DNA of 10,502 bases from Planctomycetia bacterium (GTDB lineage: Bacteria > Planctomycetota > Phycisphaerae > Phycisphaerales > SM1A02). This document shows positions 1 to 7,554 of this stretch, in pieces. The notes below the pieces were generated by a model that saw only the letters and a program-made list of their open reading frames with translations, did not search any database and was not told where the DNA came from. Location of the stretch: contig SYIB01000315.1 of NCBI GenBank assembly GCA_005798965.1, forward strand, positions 1 through 10,502, given 5' to 3'. Made by a program: the position numbers and the translations under genes. The stretch's first letter is position 1, and each line of letters opens with the position of its first letter.

Positions 1-1
1 C

Positions 2-376
2 CAGTACACGCTGGCCGTCGACCGCGGCAACGAACGGGTCGCCCCGCTCTATAACGGGGCCAATCCGGCCGTCCTGACCCTGATCAAGGCCAGCGTCCGG
101 GCCGCCGTGAACGCGGGAATCGACTGCAGCCTGTGCGGCGAGCTCGCCGGGGAGCCCCTGTTCACCTGCTTGCTGCTGGGGTTCGGCTTCCGTACACTCT
201 CCATGGCTCCTGCGCAGATTCCCGCCGTTAAGCGGGTCTTGCGCGCGACCACGATCGAACACTGCGAGCTCATCGCGAGGAAGGTGGGCTCGTTCGACTC
301 GGACAGGCAGGTGCTCTCGTACCTGCAGGACGAACTTCGAAAGGTCGACCCCGACGCCGTGAACCTCGACGGCTGA
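2..376 (+). CDS. ptsI: Phosphoenolpyruvate-protein phosphotransferase (PTS Enzyme I), C-terminal fragment
   Basis: This is the last 124 codons of Enzyme I, the cytoplasmic protein that takes phosphate from phosphoenolpyruvate and passes it to HPr at the head of the PTS cascade. The 5' part lies outside the window. The visible part begins QYTLAVDRGNERVAPLY, which matches the PEP-binding strand of the TIM-barrel domain and includes the Arg of VDRGN. The LCGELAG motif follows, and its Cys (codon 134-136) corresponds to the catalytic proton donor Cys502 of E. coli. Next comes a LLLGFGFRTLSMAP segment like the LLLGMGLDEFSMS of E. coli, then IPAVKRVLR and a helical tail ending at the TGA at 374-376. 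The end lies where the family normally ends, so the gene looks intact at its 3' side. The internal ATG at 107 is not a start. Whether it feeds sugar uptake or only a regulatory phosphorelay cannot be told from this fragment. Confidence 0.93.
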   Translation, partial: QYTLAVDRGNERVAPLYNGANPAVLTLIKASVRAAVNAGIDCSLCGELAGEPLFTCLLLGFGFRTLSMAPAQIPAVKRVLRATTIEHCELIARKVGSFDSDRQVLSYLQDELRKVDPDAVNLDG

Positions 377-428
377 CGGTCGACGCAACAGAACAGGCGC
401 CGTTCGCGCACCCCCCGCTGAAGACCCC

Positions 429-443
429 CGGGCCTATGGCCCG
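429..443 (+). terminator. Short GC hairpin downstream of ptsI, possible weak terminator
   Basis: The sequence CGGGCC TAT GGCCCG forms a 6-bp all-GC stem with a 3-base loop, 52 bases after the ptsI stop. No run of T follows, so it is not a textbook intrinsic terminator. It could be a 3'-end stabilising hairpin or the first element of the structured rne leader. Confidence 0.3.
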
Positions 444-530
444 CGGCAGGACAGCGCCCGGGCGTGCGAGCGGCGCGGGCAGACGGCGGCGATGAACACC
501 TTGAACGGCACCAGCAAAGATCACCCGGCA

Positions 531-640
531 CGCGCGCATCATGCGCGCGCGGCCCGCCATGATCATGGTGACCCATCCGCATCGTGCGGATCCCAAGGAG
601 CACATCACCCCGGCTGCCATGCTCGCCGCGACATCGCGGC
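531..640 (+). promoter_or_regulatory. Four tandem hairpins in the rne 5' leader (putative autoregulatory structure)
   Basis: Four separate inverted repeats follow one another. At 531-549 there is an 8-bp stem (CGCGCGCA/TGCGCGCG, loop TCA). At 557-568 there is a perfect 12-base palindrome (CCATGATCATGG). At 575-591 there is a 7-bp stem (ATCCGCA/TGCGGAT, loop TCG). At 625-640 there is a 6-bp stem (GCCGCG/CGCGGC, loop ACAT). The last one ends directly against the AGGA at 641-644 used by the ATG at 652. In E. coli, RNase E represses itself through hairpins in its own long leader. A similar role here is inference from position and structure; chance pairing is easier in GC-rich DNA. Confidence 0.45.
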
Positions 641-644
641 AGGA
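641..644 (+). promoter_or_regulatory. Ribosome binding site deciding the rne start
   Basis: AGGA lies 7 bases before the ATG at 652. The in-frame alternatives are weaker: the ATG at 619 has an AAGGAG 18 bases upstream, which is too far, and the ATG at 541 is buried in a hairpin with no purine-rich site. I therefore place the start at 652. Confidence 0.6.
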
Positions 645-651
645 CTCACTC

Positions 652-3600
652 ATGGCAGACATGAACGCAGACTCGCACGACGACACGACCGCTGAGGGCC
701 GCAAGCCCGCAGCCGATCAGGCCGGCCAGGCCAACCCCTCCACCACGCCGCACGGCGACGCGGATGATTCAACCCATGAATCGGTGCACGGCGCCGAAGA
801 CGCCGCCGTCGACCCGACCGATGCGGGCGACGACGAACCGATCGAACCCGATCCCGAAGCGTTCGACCGCGTGGTCGACAGGATCGATGCGCAGCACTCG
901 GCAGATGACCTGCGCACCCCATCGGCCGGCGAGGATGGCGATGCCGAACTGCTGCCGATCGAGCCAGTGAACGCGCCCACCAACCTGATGGACGACGAGG
1001 CTCAGGTCGTCGCTTCCGACGACGAGGCTCAGGTCGTCGCTTCCGACGACGAGCACCACGACGGCCACGATGAAGCCGCCGAGAAGAGCATGGCCGCCGT
1101 GAGCGAGGCCGCCGATCGCACCGAGCGCTCGACCCACCGCCACGGACGCTCGAAGCCCTCGGCCAAGCCGCAGGTGATGATCGTCAACGACACGGCCGAC
1201 GAGTGCCGCATCGGCATCCTCGAGGAGAACGTGCTGCAGGCGTACTTCGCCGAGCGCACGGCCACCGCCACGCACGTCGGCAACATCTACAAGGGTCGCG
1301 TGCTGAACATCGAGCCGGCCATCCAGGCGGCATTCGTCGACTTCGGCGAGGGCGCGAGCGGCTTCCTCCACATCAGTGACCTCCACCCCAAGTACTTCCC
1401 CGGCAAGGAACGCACCGAGCGCGTGGGCAAGAAGATCCCCCGCCGCGAGCGCCCCCTGATCCAGGATGCGCTCAAGAAGGGCCAGGAGATCACCGTCCAG
1501 GTCATCAAGGAAGGCATCGGCTCCAAGGGCCCGACCCTGACCAGCTACATCAGCCTCCCGGGCCGCCTGCTCGTGATGATGCCGGACATGGGCCGCGTGG
1601 GCGTTTCACGCAAGGTCGAGGACGAGGACGAGCGCCGCTCGATGCGCCGCATGCTCGACTCGCTCGAACTCCCCGAGGGCTTCGGCTTCATCATGCGCAC
1701 AGCGGGCTACGAGCGCTCGCACTCTGAACTCAAGCGCGATGCCGCATACCTCACCCGCCTCTGGGAAGCCATGCAGACCCGCACCGCCAAGACCAGTGGC
1801 CCCTGCGCGCTCTACACCGAAGGCGACCTCCTGATCCGCACGATCCGCGACTCGGGCGATCCCTGCATGAAGGGCATCGTCGTCGACTCCGTGAGCGCCT
1901 TCGACCGCGCCACCCAGTACCTCGACGTGGTCGCGCCGGTGAACGCGCCCGCCGTCTACTACTACGACCGCCCGATCCCGATCTTCAACGCCTTCGGCAT
2001 CGAGGAGCAGGTCGAGCTGATCCACCAGCGCGAGGTGCCGCTGCCTTCGGGTGGCGCACTGGTCATCGACCAGACCGAGGCCATGGTGGCGATCGACGTG
2101 AACAGCGGCCGCAGCCGCTCGGCGCGCGACTCCGAGACCAACGCCTACCAGACCAACATCGAGGCGGTGCGCGAGATCTGCCGGCAGCTCCGGCTGCGCG
2201 ACCTCGGCGGCCTGATCGTGAATGACCTCATCGACATGCGGATGTCCAAGCACCGCAAGGACATCGAGGCCCGCATCGAGGAAGAACTCAAGCGCGACCG
2301 CGCCAAGGCCACCCACCTGCCGATCAGCGAGTTCGGCATGGTCGAGATGACCCGCCAGCGCATGCGCCCGAGCATGCGCAAGACGCACTACATCGACTGC
2401 CCGCACTGTGCCGGCGCCGGCGAAGTGCGCATGCCCGACGTGGTGGCGGCGGATGCGCTGCGCCGCATCTCATTGCTGTTCGCCTACCTGGCCGTGAAGC
2501 GCGTGAGCCTGACCGTGACCTCGCGTGTGGCAGGCGAGCTGCTCAGCGTGCGTCGCCGCGCGCTGCAGGAACTCGAGGAGAAGTTCGGCAAGCAGGTCGA
2601 GGTCACCATCGACGACCACCTGCGCGCCGACCAGTTCAAGGCCTCGGCCTTCGATGATCGCAACCACGCGATCGAGCTTGACCGGCTGCCGCGCCCGCCG
2701 CGCCCCCTGCTGGCCGACCTCTACACCGAGATCCCCGAGTACGTGGATGACGAGGACACCGACGAGCGCGTCAAGCGCCGCCGTCGTCGCCGTCGCAAGC
2801 CGGCCCCGGCCGATGCCAACGCCATCCTGCTCGCGGGCGGCTTCGATGACCTGCCGACGGTGATCGAGGACGAACGACCGCTCATGCACGTCATCCGCGA
2901 ATCGGAGGACGAGAAGCGCATGGTCCGCAAGGCCGCCAAGGCTGAGTCGCGCGGCGATGACCGCGACGAGGACGCTGGCGACGACGAGCATCGCAGCGAG
3001 CGCGCCGACCGCGGAAGCCGCGACGATCGTGGAAGCCGCGACGACCGTGGACGCCGCGGCGGCCGAAAGCGCCGTCACCGTCGCAACGCGCCCGCGCTCC
3101 CGCAGGCCGTGTCAGTGGCCGAAGCTGCCACGCTGTGCGGGGTCGAGCCCTCTGCGCTGCTTGAGCAACTTCGCGCTGCGCACGAGGAAGTCGCTCCGAT
3201 GGTCACCGATGGCCTCGACATGCTCACCCCTGAGCTCGTGGCCGTGGCCCGCCACATCTTCAATATTCCCCTCCTTGGCGCCCCGGCCTCCGCGGCCGGC
3301 GGTCCGTCGAGCGCCGAGGGCGATGATTCGGGCGAGGGTGCGCCGAACGAGGCTTCGCCCAGCGCTCGCACGGAGCGTGCCGAAGGCGATGATCGGGATG
3401 GCGGTCGGCGCAAGAAGCGCCGTCGCCGTGGCGGTCGCAACCGTCGTGGCCGTGATCGTGATGGCGCCGAGGGCGGATCGCGCGAGGGCGATGCGGGGCC
3501 GGCAGCCGAAGGTGCTGAAGGCGACGCGGCCGACACGGGCAACGCGAGCGACGACGATCGTGGCGAGCGCCCATCCAACGATGAGGGCGATGCCGGGACC

Positions 3601-4008
3601 AACGCTGGCGCCGATGATGCCGGCGGCACCAGCGACGCAGCAGGCGAGGACGACGGCGATCGCGCCGAAGGCGACAAGCGCGATGGCGACCGCGACGACG
3701 GCAAGCGTCGCACGCCCCGCCGCCGTGGCGGTCGCGGTCGTCGCGACCGCGATGAGCGTGGCCCGCGCGACGAACGGCGCTCCGATGCCGGCGGCAACAA
3801 CGCTTCGGCCGGCGGATCCGAAGGTGCCGCATCGTCGGGCGATCGAGCCGCGCCGAGCGAGCCCTCGTCATCGGCACCTGCCGAGTCACCGAGCCCCGCA
3901 CCGGCAGCCGGCGCAGCTCTACCGGAGAAGCCCAAGCGTCGCTCGCTCTACGGCGCGACCACGCGTCGGCTGAAGCCCAGCGAAGCCCCCAAGGGCCGGG
4001 CGGAGTGA
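652..4008 (+). CDS. rne: Ribonuclease E/G family endoribonuclease with long disordered flanks
   Basis: This is a 1118-residue endoribonuclease that cleaves single-stranded AU-rich RNA in mRNA decay and rRNA/tRNA processing. Residues 1-170 are an acidic, low-complexity extension. The core starts near residue 174 (QVMIVNDT) and holds an S1-type RNA-binding domain (VGNIYKGRVLNIEPAIQAAF). The 5'-sensor pair is R349-T350 (E. coli R169-T170). The catalytic aspartates are D482 in AIDVNSGR and D525 in LIVNDLIDM (E. coli D303 and D346). The zinc-link motif CPHC is at 583-586. The C-terminal part from about 700 has four arginine-rich blocks (708-716, 788-811, 919-935, 1018-1043) separated by Asp/Glu/Gly/Ala-rich stretches. 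An ordered-looking island at 820-872 resembles the IF2 N-terminal helical module; this is inference. The flanks suggest a scaffold for RNA and degradosome partners. The gene could start earlier, at 541 (1155 residues), but the AGGA at 641 favours 652. It is probably co-transcribed with dxr, which follows 6 bases later. Confidence 0.93.
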   Translation: MADMNADSHDDTTAEGRKPAADQAGQANPSTTPHGDADDSTHESVHGAEDAAVDPTDAGDDEPIEPDPEAFDRVVDRIDAQHSADDLRTPSAGEDGDAELLPIEPVNAPTNLMDDEAQVVASDDEAQVVASDDEHHDGHDEAAEKSMAAVSEAADRTERSTHRHGRSKPSAKPQVMIVNDTADECRIGILEENVLQAYFAERTATATHVGNIYKGRVLNIEPAIQAAFVDFGEGASGFLHISDLHPKYFPGKERTERVGKKIPRRERPLIQDALKKGQEITVQVIKEGIGSKGPTLTSYISLPGRLLVMMPDMGRVGVSRKVEDEDERRSMRRMLDSLELPEGFGFIMRTAGYERSHSELKRDAAYLTRLWEAMQTRTAKTSGPCALYTEGDLLIRTIRDSGDPCMKGIVVDSVSAFDRATQYLDVVAPVNAPAVYYYDRPIPIFNAFGIEEQVELIHQREVPLPSGGALVIDQTEAMVAIDVNSGRSRSARDSETNAYQTNIEAVREICRQLRLRDLGGLIVNDLIDMRMSKHRKDIEARIEEELKRDRAKATHLPISEFGMVEMTRQRMRPSMRKTHYIDCPHCAGAGEVRMPDVVAADALRRISLLFAYLAVKRVSLTVTSRVAGELLSVRRRALQELEEKFGKQVEVTIDDHLRADQFKASAFDDRNHAIELDRLPRPPRPLLADLYTEIPEYVDDEDTDERVKRRRRRRRKPAPADANAILLAGGFDDLPTVIEDERPLMHVIRESEDEKRMVRKAAKAESRGDDRDEDAGDDEHRSERADRGSRDDRGSRDDRGRRGGRKRRHRRNAPALPQAVSVAEAATLCGVEPSALLEQLRAAHEEVAPMVTDGLDMLTPELVAVARHIFNIPLLGAPASAAGGPSSAEGDDSGEGAPNEASPSARTERAEGDDRDGGRRKKRRRRGGRNRRGRDRDGAEGGSREGDAGPAAEGAEGDAADTGNASDDDRGERPSNDEGDAGTNAGADDAGGTSDAAGEDDGDRAEGDKRDGDRDDGKRRTPRRRGGRGRRDRDERGPRDERRSDAGGNNASAGGSEGAASSGDRAAPSEPSSSAPAESPSPAPAAGAALPEKPKRRSLYGATTRRLKPSEAPKGRAE
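991..1053 (+). repeat. 27-base in-frame tandem repeat inside rne
   Basis: Two perfect 27-base copies occur at 994-1020 and 1021-1047, with a partial unit on either side (period visible over 991-1053). They encode DEAQVVASD twice, followed by DE. The copies are identical at the DNA level, including wobble positions, which points to a recent duplication in the acidic N-terminal extension. The repeat keeps the frame. Confidence 0.9.
3007..3057 (+). repeat. Degenerate 18-base repeat coding DDRGSR units in rne
   Basis: Units at 3022-3039 and 3040-3057, preceded by a shortened 15-base unit at 3007-3021, encode DRGSR, DDRGSR and DDRGRR. They lead into GGRKRRHRR. The RGG/RGS-like arginine-rich composition is typical of RNA-binding low-complexity tails. 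Confidence 0.7.
4002..4005 (+). promoter_or_regulatory. Ribosome binding site of dxr within the end of rne
   Basis: GGAG lies in the last codons of rne, 9 bases before the dxr ATG at 4015 and overlapping the region of the rne stop (TGA 4006-4008). The arrangement suggests translational coupling between the two genes. Confidence 0.6.
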
Positions 4009-4014
4009 TCCGCC

Positions 4015-5211
4015 ATGACCGCGCTGCACGCTGATGCTCCGGCACGCCGGCTGATCGTGCTCGGCAGCACCGGCTCCATCGGCACATCCACCATGGATGT
4101 GCTGCGGCGCTGGCGTGATCATGGGGGCCCGCGTCTTGAGGTCGTTGGCCTCGCGGCGCACAGCAACGCCGCGCTGCTGACGCAGCAGGCTGCGGAGTTC
4201 GGCGTCCGTCATGTCGCGGTCGTCGCACCTCGTGATCCCGCTGGACTCTCGGGGTTCACGGCGTTCACGGGCGAGCATGCCGCGCGCGAGCTGATCCAAG
4301 CCATCGCTCGCCCCGGCGACCTGGTGCTCGCCGCGATGGTGGGTGCAGCCGGCATCGCGCCCACGCTCGCCGCCATCGATGCAGGCTGCAACATCGCGCT
4401 GGCCAACAAGGAAACGCTGGTGGCTGCCGGCGAACTCGTCATGGCGCGCGTGCGCGAGCGGGGCGTGGCGCTCCTGCCGGTCGACAGCGAGCACAGCGGC
4501 GTCTTGCAGTGCCTTGGCAACCACCCCGGCCACGAAGTCGCGCGCATCGTGCTGACCGCAAGCGGTGGTCCCTTCCGCACGTGGGATCGCGCACGCATGG
4601 CCTCGATCACGCTGGCCGATGCGCTCAAGCACCCGACCTGGACGATGGGCCGCAAGGTCACCATCGACAGCGCGACGATGATGAACAAGGGCCTCGAACT
4701 GCTCGAGGCCCACTGGCTCTTCGGCGTGGGTCGCGACCGGCTCGGCGCGATCGTGCACCCGCAAAGCATGGTCCACGCCATGGTCGAGTTCGTCGACGGC
4801 AGCGTGATGGCTCAAATCAGCCCGCCGGACATGCGGCTGCCGATCCAGATCGCGCTCGCGCATCCGCACCGAGTGGATGGGCCGACGCGTCGCGTCGACT
4901 GGGCGCAGCTGGGCTCGTTCCAGTTCGAACCCATCGATCACGATCGATTCCCGGCACCCGGGCTCGCGCTGGATGCGATCGAACGCGGTGGCACGGCGGG
5001 CTGCACGCTCAATGCAGCGAACGAGATTGCGGTCGAGGGCTTCATCGATGGCCGGTTGCCGTTCATGGGCATTGCCGATCTTGTGGGCGAATGCATGGCC
5101 GCCATGCCATGCGGCCCGGCATCGTCGCTCGATGCGGTGCTTGCCGCCGATGCGGCCGCGCGCGCGTGGTGCACGGATCGACTCGGTCGATCGGCCGCAC
5201 TGCGCACTTGA
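4015..5211 (+). CDS. dxr: 1-deoxy-D-xylulose-5-phosphate reductoisomerase
   Basis: This 398-residue cytoplasmic enzyme catalyses the second step of the MEP pathway: NADPH-dependent rearrangement and reduction of DXP to 2-C-methyl-D-erythritol 4-phosphate, the route to IPP and DMAPP. The NADPH-binding loop GSTGSIG is near the N-terminus. LANKETLVAAGEL and the metal-binding PVDSEHSG follow, with D157 and E159 corresponding to E. coli D150 and E152. Next come LTASGGPFRTW, then HPTWTMGRKVTIDSATMMNKGLELLEAHWLF with the third metal ligand E228 (E. coli E231) and N224-K225, then VHPQSMVHAMVEF and the C-terminal helical domain. All key residues are present and the length equals that of E. coli Dxr. 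The start is supported by the GGAG at 4002-4005. It sits between rne and an RseP-type protease; dxr next to rseP is a common bacterial order. Confidence 0.97.
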   Translation: MTALHADAPARRLIVLGSTGSIGTSTMDVLRRWRDHGGPRLEVVGLAAHSNAALLTQQAAEFGVRHVAVVAPRDPAGLSGFTAFTGEHAARELIQAIARPGDLVLAAMVGAAGIAPTLAAIDAGCNIALANKETLVAAGELVMARVRERGVALLPVDSEHSGVLQCLGNHPGHEVARIVLTASGGPFRTWDRARMASITLADALKHPTWTMGRKVTIDSATMMNKGLELLEAHWLFGVGRDRLGAIVHPQSMVHAMVEFVDGSVMAQISPPDMRLPIQIALAHPHRVDGPTRRVDWAQLGSFQFEPIDHDRFPAPGLALDAIERGGTAGCTLNAANEIAVEGFIDGRLPFMGIADLVGECMAAMPCGPASSLDAVLAADAAARAWCTDRLGRSAALRT

Positions 5212-5326
5212 ATCGGCGTCGGCCTGCACGAGGCCATATGCACAACCGTGCCGGCCGGTGGATTCGAAAACCAGCTCAATGAGCCGTCTCGAGTCTCTGC
5301 CCCGAACCGCGCTTCGGCAGCATCAC

Positions 5327-5332
5327 TAGACT
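5327..5332 (+). promoter_or_regulatory. Possible -10 element immediately upstream of rseP
   Basis: TAGACT matches four of six bases of the TATAAT consensus and lies 6 bases before the rseP ATG at 5339. I see no good -35 match and no Shine-Dalgarno sequence before the ATG. If the element is real, transcription would begin at or next to the start codon and give a leaderless mRNA. The 127-base gap after dxr contains only short 5-bp hairpins (5221-5235 and 5302-5317) and nothing else I can identify. Confidence 0.2.
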
Positions 5333-5338
5333 CCCCAC

Positions 5339-7471
5339 ATGGACCTCGTTGGCGGGCTGAATCTTTTCGTCGTCATCCTGGGGTTTGGGTTCCTGATCCT
5401 CGTGCATGAGCTCGGCCACTACCTCGCCGCGCGCTGGGCCGGGATCCGCGTCGACAACTTCGCGATCGGCATGGGGCCAGTGCTGTGTTCATGGCGGCGT
5501 GGCCTTGGCGTGCAGCTGGGCAGCTCGCAGCCTGAGCTCTGCCGGCGCTTCGGCTGCACCACCACCGCGATGATCCCCGAGGCTGTGCTGCGCGAAGCGG
5601 GCTTGGGCGAGTGCGAGTGGACGCTGCGGCTCCTTCCGCTGGGCGGCTTCGTGCGCATGCTCGGGCAGGACGATGCCGCTCCAGGCGAGGCCGTTGCCGC
5701 ACAGGGCGATCCGCGCAGCTACCGCAGCGCGCCGGTCGGCAAGCGCATGGTGGTCATCTCGGGCGGCGTCGTGATGAACATCATCTTCGGGATCCTCTTC
5801 TTCATGATCGCGTTCCTCGCGGGCGTGAAGGCTGAAGCGCCGATGGTGGGCGGCGTGGCACCGAGTTCGCCCGCCGCGCGTGCAGGAATCATGCCCGGCG
5901 ACCGGATCGAGTCGATCGACGGCACGCCCACCGCAACCTTCACCGATGTCATCCTCGGCGGCGCCATGCATGTGGGCAACGAACCCCTGCACATCACCAT
6001 CGATCGAGGTGGCGAGCTCCTCGACCTGAAGGCCGTGCCTGAGTACGAGGCTGCCGCCGGCCTGCAACGGCTCGGCATCGCACCGGCCGAGGGCGTGGCG
6101 CTGTCAGTGGATCGCCAGAGCATCCCGCTCTTGCACCAGGCCTTGACCAGCGCGGGCTTCTTCGATCGCTCGCGCGTGCAGGGGGCACCAACGGGCTGGT
6201 TCGAGTGTGCAGGCGATCGCGAAGCATTCGTGCGCCAGTGGGGCGGCGCGACGCTGCGCACGATCGATGGCCGCAATGCAGCGAGCGCTGCAGGCTTGCG
6301 AGTCGCAGCGCAGGCCAGTTCGGGCAGCATGATCCCGACGACATGGGACTTGAACTGGGCTGGCGATGCGACCACGATGTCCGTCTCGCTCGAGCCCATC
6401 GCCGATCTCGAGCCGATCCTCTACGCAGCCGGTTCGAGCGCAGGCGCTGCGGATCTTGAGCTGGGCGTGGCGGGCCTCGTGCCCCTGGTGATGGTGCGCG
6501 ATGTGCTGCCGGGCAGCGCCAACGCCGAGATCCTCCGGGCGGGCGATGCGATCCTCGCCGCCGGCGATGAGTCAGGGCCGCGTATGGATGAGTTCCGTGC
6601 GCTCCTGGCCAAGCGTGCTGGATCGGTCGTGCCGTTGGTCGTGCTGCGTGATGGTGATCGCGTGTCGGTGAACGCGCGCGTCGATGCGAATGGCCGGCTC
6701 GAGGTGATGATCGGGTACGCCACGAACCTGCCAATGATCGCCGGTCCGATCGAGTCGACGCAGGACGGCGACGCGGTGGCGAGCACGCCTGCTGCGGGCC
6801 TGGGCCTCGTGCCATGCAGCACGATCGTGTCGGTTGGCGGCGAGGCCGTGCGCGACTGGGCCTCGATCCGCATTGCGATCCAGCGCGCGCTCGTCACGGG
6901 ATCGCGCTCGGTACCGATGACCGTGCGCATGCCCGGCACCGGGGAGGCCACCATCAACGCCGAGTTGCGCTTCAACGACGCCCAGGCGAAGACGATCGAA
7001 GCCCTTGCGTGGTCGAGTCCGATCGGCCCCGAGTGGTTCGAGCCCCTGATGGTCACGATCAGCGCCAATGGCAATCCGCTGCAGGCGGTGGCGATGGGCT
7101 TCAGGGAGTCGCGCAAGCTCGTGATCATGACCTGGCTCACGATCGACCGGCTCGTGCGTGGCACCGTCGCCGTGAAGCAGTTGCGCGGGCCGGTGGGCAT
7201 CGTGCAGATCGGCACGCAGGTCGCCGATCGTGGGTGGACCTACCTCGTCTTCTTCCTCGCCGTCATCAGCGTGAATCTGGCCGTGCTGAACTTCCTGCCC
7301 CTGCCGATCGCTGACGGCGGGCACATGTGCTACCTCATCTACGAGCGCATCACCGGCCGCGAGCCGAGCGTGCTCTTCCAGAACATCGCGTTCTTGGCGG
7401 GGCTGCTGCTCTTCGGGGCGCTCTTCGTGGTGACCTTCTTCAACGATGTCGCCCGGTTGGTGACGGGCTGA
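5339..7471 (+). CDS. rseP: M50-family site-2 (RseP-like) intramembrane zinc metalloprotease, enlarged
   Basis: This is a 710-residue membrane protease of the site-2 family, which cuts transmembrane anti-sigma factors or leftover signal peptides in the inner membrane. The zinc motif H23-E24-L-G-H27 is in the first membrane helix (residues about 6-30). The third-ligand motif NFLPLPIADGG contains N651 and D659. Other membrane helices are at about 137-163, 630-655 and 680-706. PLGGFVRML is the usual loop after the active-site helix. One PDZ-like domain follows helix 2 (VAPSSPAARAGIMPGDRIESIDG); further PDZ-like segments are near VLPGSANAEILRAGDAIL and near PAAGLGLVPCSTIVSVGGEAV. E. coli RseP has about 450 residues, so some 260 are extra. 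They lie mainly in the periplasmic part, plus an insert of about 30 residues with two cysteines (ELCRRFGC) before PLGGF. The motif reads ADGG where LDGG is usual. Start 5339 fits the short N-terminus typical of the family, but no clear ribosome binding site precedes it. The natural substrate is not deducible here. Confidence 0.9.
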   Translation: MDLVGGLNLFVVILGFGFLILVHELGHYLAARWAGIRVDNFAIGMGPVLCSWRRGLGVQLGSSQPELCRRFGCTTTAMIPEAVLREAGLGECEWTLRLLPLGGFVRMLGQDDAAPGEAVAAQGDPRSYRSAPVGKRMVVISGGVVMNIIFGILFFMIAFLAGVKAEAPMVGGVAPSSPAARAGIMPGDRIESIDGTPTATFTDVILGGAMHVGNEPLHITIDRGGELLDLKAVPEYEAAAGLQRLGIAPAEGVALSVDRQSIPLLHQALTSAGFFDRSRVQGAPTGWFECAGDREAFVRQWGGATLRTIDGRNAASAAGLRVAAQASSGSMIPTTWDLNWAGDATTMSVSLEPIADLEPILYAAGSSAGAADLELGVAGLVPLVMVRDVLPGSANAEILRAGDAILAAGDESGPRMDEFRALLAKRAGSVVPLVVLRDGDRVSVNARVDANGRLEVMIGYATNLPMIAGPIESTQDGDAVASTPAAGLGLVPCSTIVSVGGEAVRDWASIRIAIQRALVTGSRSVPMTVRMPGTGEATINAELRFNDAQAKTIEALAWSSPIGPEWFEPLMVTISANGNPLQAVAMGFRESRKLVIMTWLTIDRLVRGTVAVKQLRGPVGIVQIGTQVADRGWTYLVFFLAVISVNLAVLNFLPLPIADGGHMCYLIYERITGREPSVLFQNIAFLAGLLLFGALFVVTFFNDVARLVTG

Positions 7472-7554
7472 GCCCGGCGGCCCACCGCGGGAGTCGGCGC
7501 GCATTCACAGCGGGCTGACGAAACCAGCGGCCCCCCACGCGCGAAGCCCCCGCC

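Larger units (their letters stand above)
377..651 (+). other. Leader / intergenic region between ptsI and rne
   Basis: This 275-base stretch has no convincing gene. The reading frame of rne stays open upstream to an ATG at 541, but that ATG sits inside a hairpin and has no purine-rich site before it. An overlapping 67-codon frame from 492 resembles nothing I recognise. The region is unusually rich in inverted repeats: one short hairpin soon after ptsI and four consecutive ones at 531-640, listed separately. I cannot point to a convincing promoter. Confidence 0.55.

Noticed and set aside
492..695. 67-codon frame in the rne leader
   Set aside because: It has no ribosome binding site or recognisable motif, and it overlaps the hairpins and the likely rne start.
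2957..3973. 338-codon + strand frame inside the tail of rne
   Set aside because: It is the shifted reading of the low-complexity arginine/aspartate codons. The rne frame continues unbroken to 4008, so no frameshift is needed.
3260..5229. Long open frames on the - strand opposite rne and dxr
   Set aside because: They are antisense to genes with intact motifs, are dominated by Arg/Ala/Pro/His as expected of shadow frames in GC-rich DNA, and show no domain.
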